DNA of 64,000 nucleotides from Bifidobacterium breve. Its GTDB lineage: Bacteria > Actinomycetota > Thermoleophilia > Solirubrobacterales > Solirubrobacteraceae. The notes under the pieces were generated by a model. The model saw only the letters and a list, made by a program, of their open reading frames with translations. It ran no database searches and was not told the origin of the DNA. This document shows, one piece after another, positions 58,893-64,000 of the stretch. Position 1 is the stretch's first letter; every line of letters begins with the position of its first letter. The position numbers were made by a program, and so were the translations under genes. Location of the stretch: positions 62,001 through 126,000 of the forward strand of contig CAMCUD010000012.1 in the NCBI GenBank assembly GCA_945878865.1, given 5' to 3'.

Positions 58893-60074
58893 TCAGGGGC
58901 GGTTGCGTCCGTAGGTGTCGTGGGCGGAGACCCACTCTTCCGCGACGATCGCCGCGCCGAGGCTGATCTCCCCGCACAGCACGGTCGCGCCCACGATCTC
59001 GGCGAACTTGCGCACCTTGCCCTGCCCGTAGCAGCCCAGGAGCTCGAGGCACTCGCGCTGGGTCGGCAGGCCCGTGCCGCCGCCGTAGGTCGCGACGATC
59101 AGGGCGGGCATCGTGATCGAGTAGTAGTAGTCGCCGTTCTCGCGCAGCTCGGTGTAGACGAGCGCCGCGTGCGATTCCGCGACGTTCGCCGCGTCCTGCC
59201 CGCACGCGATGAACATCGCCGTGATGCCGTTGGCCGAGTGCGAGCCGTTGTTGGCCAGGCCGGAGAGCTGGCCGCCGAGCGTCGCGACCTGCCGTGCTCG
59301 GTAGACCCGCTCGGTGGAGACCTTCATGACGTCGCGCATGACCGCGTCGGGGATGGTCGCCTCGGCGACGACGCGCTTGCCGCGGGTGCGCAGGAGGTTG
59401 ATGTGCGAGTGCTTCTTGTCCGTCGCGAGGTTCGCCTCGAGCGTGTAGTGACGAAGCTCGGGGTGCCGCGCCCGGATCCACTCGCACGCCGCCAGCGTGG
59501 CCTTGCCCGTCATGTTCTGCCCGGCGGCGTCGCCGGTCGTGTAGTTGAAGCGCGTGAAGCAGAAGCGCCCGGCGAGGTAGCGCTCGACGTCACGCAGCCG
59601 GCCGCTGCTCGTCGTGGCCTCGGCTGCCGCGCGGATCTCGTCGAGGTGCTCGTCGAGCCACGCGGCGAAGTCGCGGGCCTCGCGCGCGCTGTCGAAGATG
59701 AAGACGGGCGCACGCTGCATCGCGTCGTCGACGACGGTCGCCTTCACGCCGCCGGCGGCGCGCAGGAGCTTCATGCCGCGGTTGTACGAGGCGACGAGGG
59801 TCCCCTCCGTCGTGGCGAGCGGGACGTAGAACTCGCCCTGGGCGTGCTCGCCGTCGACGAGCAGCGGGCCGGCCAGTCCGATGGGCACCTGCGCGACGCC
59901 GGTGAAGTGTTCGATGTTGCCGGGCAGGACGCCCGGGTCGAACGAGTGGGCGCCGACGTGGTCGAGCGTCGCGCCCGTCTGCTCGGCGGCGAAGGCGCGC
60001 CGGGTGGCCGCCGCCTCGGCGGTGTAGTCGTTCTCGCGGGAGCGGGGGATGGGCGGACCGGGCATGGCGCGCAT
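58893..60074 (-). CDS. Hydroxymethylglutaryl-CoA reductase, class-I-like
   Basis: This 393-residue protein has the HMG-CoA reductase motifs: PLATTEGTLVASYNRGMK with the catalytic Glu, TGDAAGQNMTGKAT, DKKHSHINLLRTRGKRVVAEATI with the catalytic Lys, LANNGSHSANG, GGGTGLPTQ, and a C-terminal SAHDTYGRNR with the catalytic His. It reduces HMG-CoA to mevalonate with NAD(P)H. Most actinobacteria use the MEP pathway instead, so this gene is notable. No other mevalonate genes lie in the window. It diverges from modA across the operator at 60113. Confidence 0.93.
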   Translation of the reverse strand: MRAMPGPPIPRSRENDYTAEAAATRRAFAAEQTGATLDHVGAHSFDPGVLPGNIEHFTGVAQVPIGLAGPLLVDGEHAQGEFYVPLATTEGTLVASYNRGMKLLRAAGGVKATVVDDAMQRAPVFIFDSAREARDFAAWLDEHLDEIRAAAEATTSSGRLRDVERYLAGRFCFTRFNYTTGDAAGQNMTGKATLAACEWIRARHPELRHYTLEANLATDKKHSHINLLRTRGKRVVAEATIPDAVMRDVMKVSTERVYRARQVATLGGQLSGLANNGSHSANGITAMFIACGQDAANVAESHAALVYTELRENGDYYYSITMPALIVATYGGGTGLPTQRECLELLGCYGQGKVRKFAEIVGATVLCGEISLGAAIVAEEWVSAHDTYGRNRP

Positions 60075-60112
60075 TCTGTCCTACCGTTCAGAAGGATGTC
60101 GCCGCTTCACCA

Positions 60113-60139
60113 TCCTTCCTAGGTAACGCCTAGGTAGGA
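60113..60139. promoter_or_regulatory. Inverted/direct repeat operator at the start of modABC
   Basis: TCCTTCCTAGG (60113-60123) and CCTAGGTAGGA (60129-60139) are inverted with one mismatch around a five-base centre. CCTAGGTA also occurs twice as a direct repeat. The right arm contains AGGTAGGA, the apparent Shine-Dalgarno for the GTG at 60148, so a bound protein could control transcription or translation of modABC. The regulator is unknown; ModE is one possibility. Confidence 0.55.
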
Positions 60140-60147
60140 TGCCGCTC

Positions 60148-60873
60148 GTGCCTCGACGTCTCGCTCCTGCCGTCGCTGTGCTGGTCCTGCTGTGCGCGGC
60201 GCCTGCGGCGTCGGCCACCACGGTCTACGCGGCGGCCTCGCTGCGGGCGGTCTACCCCCGCATCGACGGCCGGGCGACATTCAGCTTCGCCGGGTCAAAC
60301 CAGCTTCAGCTCCAGATCGAGCGCGGCGCGCCAGCCGACGTGTTCGCCTCAGCGAGCCCGAAGGAGGCACAGGCGCTGTACCGCGAGGGCCGGTGCACCC
60401 GCCCGATCACGTTCGCGACGAACCGCCTCGTCGTCATCGTGCCGGCGGCGAACCGCGCGAAGGTGCGGTCCGTCGCCGATCTGCGACGCGGCGGGCTTCG
60501 CGTGGCCATCGGCACGGCGGGCGTTCCGATCGGTGGCTACACCCGGCAGGTGCTGCGGCGCCTGAGGCTCCTGGATGACCTCGCGCGCAACCGGGTGAGT
60601 CAGGAGCCTGACGTCTCATCGATCACGTCGAAGGTCGCGCTGGGTTCGGCGGACATGGGCTTCGTCTACTTCACAGACGCACGTGCGTCACGCGACCGCA
60701 CCGATCCGATCGCGCTCCCCGCTCGGGCCCAAGCGCGGGTCGAGTACCAGACGTGCATCGTGCGGCGGCGCGGTGGCGACGGTGACGGTGCGAAGGCGTT
60801 CATCCGCCGGGTCCTCTCCGACCGCGGCCGCCGGCTGCTGCGCGCGGCCGGGTTCGGCGTTCCGCGGCGGTGA
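60148..60873 (+). CDS. modA: Molybdate ABC transporter substrate-binding protein
   Basis: This 241-residue protein starts at a GTG, although an ATG lies at 60139. It has a signal peptide (AAPAASA-TT) and the ModA fold: TVYAAASLRAVYPR at the N-terminus, FAGSNQLQLQIERGAPADVFASAS, NRLVVIVPAAN and a KVALGSADMGFVY segment. It binds molybdate outside the membrane and passes it to ModB. Its stop overlaps the modB start (TGATG). The GTG start is preferred because AGGTAGGA lies eight bases upstream. This feeds molybdenum-cofactor enzymes. Confidence 0.93.
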   Translation: MPRRLAPAVAVLVLLCAAPAASATTVYAAASLRAVYPRIDGRATFSFAGSNQLQLQIERGAPADVFASASPKEAQALYREGRCTRPITFATNRLVVIVPAANRAKVRSVADLRRGGLRVAIGTAGVPIGGYTRQVLRRLRLLDDLARNRVSQEPDVSSITSKVALGSADMGFVYFTDARASRDRTDPIALPARAQARVEYQTCIVRRRGGDGDGAKAFIRRVLSDRGRRLLRAAGFGVPRR

Positions 60874-61664
60874 TGGCCGCCGCGGCTCGACGGGGCGGCT
60901 TCGGCCTGCTCGCGGGCGTCTGCCTGCTGCTCGCGCTCGCCTTCTTCACGATCCCCCTGATCGCGCTGGTCACCGAGGTCCCGCTGCGCGACGTCCCCAA
61001 CCTGCTGCGCGACCCGATGGTCAAGGACGCGCTGAAGGTCACCGCGCGGACGAACCTCATCGCGAACCTCCTCTTCGTCGGGATCGGGACGCCGGCCGCG
61101 TACCTCATCGCGACCCGGCGATTCCCCGGGCGCGCGCTCGTCGTCACGCTCGTCGAGCTGCCGATCGTCCTGCCTCCCGCCGTCGCGGGCATCGCGCTGC
61201 TCGCGGCCTTCGGCGCGGGCGGCCTGCTCGGGGACGATCTCAAGGGCCGCGGGATCTTCCTGCCGTTCACCGAGTGGGCGGTCGTCTTCGCGGTGACGTT
61301 CGTCGCCGCGCCCTTCTATCTGCGTCAGGCGATCGCTGCGTTCGAGTCGGTCGACCGCACGTACACCGACGCGGCGCGCACGCTCGGCGCGGGGCCCGCG
61401 CGCACGTTCTGGCGCGTCGCGCTGCCGCTGGCGGCGTCCGGCCTGCTCGCCGGCTGGGTCCTGGCGTTCGCACGGGGCGTCGGCGAGTTCGGGGCGACGA
61501 TCGTGTTCGCGGGCGCGGTGCAGGGCGTCACGCAGACGCTGACGCTGACGATCTACGCCGAGCTCGACGCGAACTTCGACGCGGCGCTGGCGATCGGCGT
61601 GCTGCTCGTCGTGCTCAGCGCGTTCGTGCTGCTCGCCTCCAAGGCGGTGACATGGCGGCGCTGA
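60873..61664 (+). CDS. modB: Molybdate ABC transporter permease
   Basis: This 263-residue protein has about six membrane helices and the permease EAA motif (DAARTLGAGPARTFWRVALPLAASGLLAG), the site of contact with the ATPase ModC. RGVGEFGATIVFAGAV is typical of the ModB/CysTW type. The ATG overlaps the modA stop, and the 3' end overlaps modC by 13 bases. It forms the channel for molybdate uptake. The assignment is confident because modA and modC flank it. Confidence 0.95.
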   Translation: MAAAARRGGFGLLAGVCLLLALAFFTIPLIALVTEVPLRDVPNLLRDPMVKDALKVTARTNLIANLLFVGIGTPAAYLIATRRFPGRALVVTLVELPIVLPPAVAGIALLAAFGAGGLLGDDLKGRGIFLPFTEWAVVFAVTFVAAPFYLRQAIAAFESVDRTYTDAARTLGAGPARTFWRVALPLAASGLLAGWVLAFARGVGEFGATIVFAGAVQGVTQTLTLTIYAELDANFDAALAIGVLLVVLSAFVLLASKAVTWRR

Positions 61665-62596
61665 GTGTGGACCTCGTGATGCAGCTGCGCGCCTTCGAGC
61701 TGCACGCCGCCCTCGAGGTAGGGGAGGAGACCCTCGCGCTGGTCGGCCCTTCGGGTGCGGGCAAGACCACGGTGCTGCGCTGCGTGGCGGGGCTCGCGCG
61801 GCCGGACCGCGGGCGCGTCGCGCTTGGCGGCCACGTCTGGGGCGAGCTGCCCCGCGGGCCGTGGCTCGTGCCCGAGCGCCGGGCGGCGGGCTACGTCTTC
61901 CAGGATCACGCGCTCTTCCCGCACTTGTCGGTGCGCCGCAACGTCGCGTTCGGGGGTCGCGCGCGGGTCGATGACCTGCTCGAGCGCTTCGGGATCGCCG
62001 CGCTCGCCGATGCCAAGCCGCGCGAGATCTCCGGCGGCGAGCGCCAACGGGTGGCGCTCGCCCGTGCGCTGGCGCGCTCACCGGAGGTGCTGCTGCTCGA
62101 CGAGCCGCTGTCGGCGCTGGACACCGACACGCGCCTGCGGGTGCGCGGCGAGCTGCGCGCGCTCTTCGACGAGCTGCGCCTGCCGACGCTGCTCGTCACC
62201 CACGACTTCCGCGACGCACTCGCGCTGGCCGACCGGATCGGCGTCATCGTCGAGGGGACGGTGCGCCAGGTCGGCACGCCGGGAGAGCTCATGGCCGCGC
62301 CGGCCGACGCCTTCGTCGCGACGTTCACGGGCGGGCACGTGGCCGGCGGCGTGGCGGTCTACCCGTGGGACGCGACCGTGCGGAGCGGCGCCCCCGACGG
62401 CGACGCCGGCCTGTTCGTCGTGGCCGGCCCGGCCGAGGAGGTCGTCTTCGACGCGGGACGCTCGCTCGTGCGGGTCGGCGGATTGGTCGGCGAGGCGGCT
62501 GCGGGCGAGTCGATCGCCCGCGGCGAGCAGGCGTGGCTCACGGTCCCCCGCGAGCGCACCCACCCCGTGCCGAACGTCGAAATGGTGTCGCCATAG
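61652..62596 (+). CDS. modC: Molybdate ABC transporter ATP-binding protein
   Basis: This 314-residue protein has Walker A GPSGAGKTT, the Q-loop FQDHALFPH, ABC signature SGGERQRVALARALA, Walker B LLLDEPLSALD and the H-loop VTHDF. The C-terminal extension (about residue 230 onward) may be a TOBE/MOP-like domain that senses molybdate. It powers uptake through ModB. It overlaps the end of modB by 13 bases and ends 24 bases before the convergent typA gene. Confidence 0.94.
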   Translation: MAALSVDLVMQLRAFELHAALEVGEETLALVGPSGAGKTTVLRCVAGLARPDRGRVALGGHVWGELPRGPWLVPERRAAGYVFQDHALFPHLSVRRNVAFGGRARVDDLLERFGIAALADAKPREISGGERQRVALARALARSPEVLLLDEPLSALDTDTRLRVRGELRALFDELRLPTLLVTHDFRDALALADRIGVIVEGTVRQVGTPGELMAAPADAFVATFTGGHVAGGVAVYPWDATVRSGAPDGDAGLFVVAGPAEEVVFDAGRSLVRVGGLVGEAAAGESIARGEQAWLTVPRERTHPVPNVEMVSP

Positions 62597-62620
62597 CGAC
62601 ATCTCCTCGACGTTCGGCGG

Positions 62621-64000
62621 TCAAGCCGGGGCCGCGCCCGCCTTCGCGCGCCGCGCGGCCTTGGCGCGGCCCGTCTTGTCGAGCACCTGCTTGCGCAGCC
62701 GCACGCGCTCGGGCGTGACCTCGACGCACTCGTCCTCCTGCACCCACTCCAGCGCCTGGTCGAGCGAGAGCTGACGGTGGGGCACGAGGCGCACGAGGAC
62801 GTCGGCGCCCGACGAGCGCATGTTCGTGAGGTGCTTCTCGCGGCAGGCGTTGACGTCGAGGTCGTCCGCGCGGGCGTTCTCACCGACGATCATGCCCTCG
62901 TAGACCTCCTCGCCCGGCCCGACGAACAGCGAGCCGCGCTCCTGGAGGTTCATGAGCGCGAACTGCGCGGTGGCGCCGCGGCGGTCGGCGACGAGCGCGC
63001 CGGTGGGGCGGCTGCGCAGCTCGCCGGCCCACGGCTCCCAGCGGTCGAAGACGTGGTGCAGCAGGCCTGTGCCGCGGGTCTCGGTGAGGAACTCCGTGCG
63101 GAAGCCGATGAGGCCGCGCGCGGGGACGAGGTACTCCATGCGCACCCAGCCGGTCCCGTGGTTGACCATCTGCTCGAGGCGGCCCTTGCGCAGCGCCATG
63201 AGCTGCGTCAGCACGCCGACGTAGTCCTCCGGCGCGTCGATCGCCAGGCGCTCGACGGGCTCGTGGATCACGCCGTCGACCTCGCGGGTGAGGACCTGCG
63301 GCTGGCCGACCGTCAGCTCGAAGCCCTCCCGGCGCATGAGCTCGACGAGCACGGCGAGCTGCAGCTCGCCGCGGCCCTGGACCTCCCAGGCGTCCGGGCG
63401 GTCCGTGTCGTTGACGCGCAGCGACACGTTGCCGATGAGCTCGGCGTCGAGCCGCGCCTTGACCTGGCGCGCCGTGAGCTTGTCGCCGTCCTGGCCGGCC
63501 AGCGGCGACGTGTTGATGCCGATGATGACGCTGAGCGACGGCTCGTCGACGCTGATGACCGGCAGCGGCCGCGGGTCGTCGAGGTCGGCGAGCGTCTCGC
63601 CGATCGTGACCTCCGCGATGCCGGCGACGGCGATGATCTCGCCCGGCCCGGCCGACTCGGCCTCGACGCGGTCGAGGTTCTCCGTGACGTAGAGCTCGCC
63701 GAGCTGCGCGCGCTGGATCGTCCCGTCGGCGCGGCACCACGAGATCGTCTGGTTGCGCTTGATCGTCCCCTGACGGACGCGGCACAGCGCGAGGCGGCCG
63801 ACGTACGGCGACGCGTCGAGGTTCGTCACGAGCGCCTGGAGCGGGTGATCGGGCTCGTAGGAGGGCGGCGGGATGTGCTCGACGAGGAGGTCCATCAGCG
63901 GCTTGAGCGACTCGCCGCCCTCGGGGTTCTCCTGGTCGAGCGTCGCCTTGCCGTCCTTGGCGACGCAGTAGACGATCGGGAACTCGATCTGGTCCTCCTC
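62621..64000 (-). CDS. typA: Translational GTPase TypA/BipA, 3' portion (N-terminus outside window)
   Basis: The frame runs off the right edge of the window. The visible part (about 460 residues) covers the end of the GTPase-linked domain (EFPIVYCVAKDGKATLDQENPEGG), the beta-barrel domain and the EF-G-like domains III and V. TypA landmarks are GRGELQLAVLVELMRREGFELTVGQPQV, FRTEFLTETRGTGLLHHVFD and VGEN near FVGPGEEVYEGMIVGENARADDLDVN. The C-terminus contains GYEHP-equivalent WVQEDECVEVTPERVRLRKQVLD. It binds ribosomes during stress and assembly. Confidence 0.95.
   Translation of the reverse strand, partial: EEDQIEFPIVYCVAKDGKATLDQENPEGGESLKPLMDLLVEHIPPPSYEPDHPLQALVTNLDASPYVGRLALCRVRQGTIKRNQTISWCRADGTIQRAQLGELYVTENLDRVEAESAGPGEIIAVAGIAEVTIGETLADLDDPRPLPVISVDEPSLSVIIGINTSPLAGQDGDKLTARQVKARLDAELIGNVSLRVNDTDRPDAWEVQGRGELQLAVLVELMRREGFELTVGQPQVLTREVDGVIHEPVERLAIDAPEDYVGVLTQLMALRKGRLEQMVNHGTGWVRMEYLVPARGLIGFRTEFLTETRGTGLLHHVFDRWEPWAGELRSRPTGALVADRRGATAQFALMNLQERGSLFVGPGEEVYEGMIVGENARADDLDVNACREKHLTNMRSSGADVLVRLVPHRQLSLDQALEWVQEDECVEVTPERVRLRKQVLDKTGRAKAARRAKAGAAPA

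Noticed and set aside
1-64000. CRISPR arrays, tRNA or rRNA genes, insertion sequences, integrases, att sites
   Set aside because: I saw no regularly spaced repeats, cloverleaf sequences, rRNA signatures, transposase motifs or flanking duplications.

Overview
This is high-GC DNA packed with genes on both strands. Many genes overlap by 1-10 bases or sit directly against their neighbours. Codon use, signal peptides, paired MFS transporters, TetR/LuxR/PucR/HxlR regulators, a stand-alone LigD-type polymerase, DUF427, WS/DGAT, P450s and PPK2 point to an actinobacterium. The many secreted proteins ending in small beta-sandwich (Ig-like) domains suggest class Thermoleophilia (Solirubrobacterales-like), but this assignment is an inference. 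I found no rRNA, tRNA, CRISPR array, insertion sequence, integrase or replication origin.

Region 1 (1-8.8 kb) holds housekeeping and stress genes: a LigD polymerase-domain protein, exonuclease III, an MFS exporter facing its likely HxlR repressor, an SDR reductase, and a divergent thioredoxin/rhodanese pair. Region 2 (1.5-24 kb, interleaved) is dominated by six paralogues of an uncharacterised, mostly secreted family that shares a D-x-G-S-x-N-P-[FY] motif. One paralogue lacks a signal peptide and lies in a translationally coupled operon (P450, GMC oxidoreductase, paralogue, LuxR regulator), and that P450 has lost its haem-ligand loop. Two more paralogues form a tandem duplication whose leaders keep an apparent RNA fold. 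A second LuxR, a PucR-type and a TetR-type regulator are interspersed.

Region 3 (24-31.5 kb) holds small regulators, an ABC1-family kinase with a metallo-hydrolase, a two-gene neutral-lipid operon (acyltransferase plus WS/DGAT) behind a large inverted repeat, and a DHA2 transporter. Region 4 (32-35.8 kb) is a tightly coupled four-gene haem-redox operon: two FYSAYP-motif paralogues of unknown function, a DyP peroxidase and a P450 without the usual O2-activating residues. It is the best candidate here for an undescribed system.

Region 5 (35.8-47.3 kb) is rich in envelope and secreted proteins: a rhomboid protease, a GH73-like glucosaminidase with a second glycosidase, an internally duplicated secreted protein, a GMC oxidoreductase, a multicopper oxidase, a Tim44-like membrane protein and a beta-propeller protein. 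Region 6 (47.4-64 kb) is central metabolism and maintenance: PPK2, PEP carboxylase, a K+ channel, AlkD-like repair, an NHL propeller, an SNF2 helicase, class-I-like HMG-CoA reductase, the molybdate transporter modABC and the 3' part of typA.

Two regulatory themes recur. Many genes have a TANNNT hexamer 6-8 bases before ATG with no Shine-Dalgarno sequence, as expected for leaderless mRNAs. Most regulator genes face their likely targets across short palindromes. All functional calls rest on reading the translated sequence; no database search was run.
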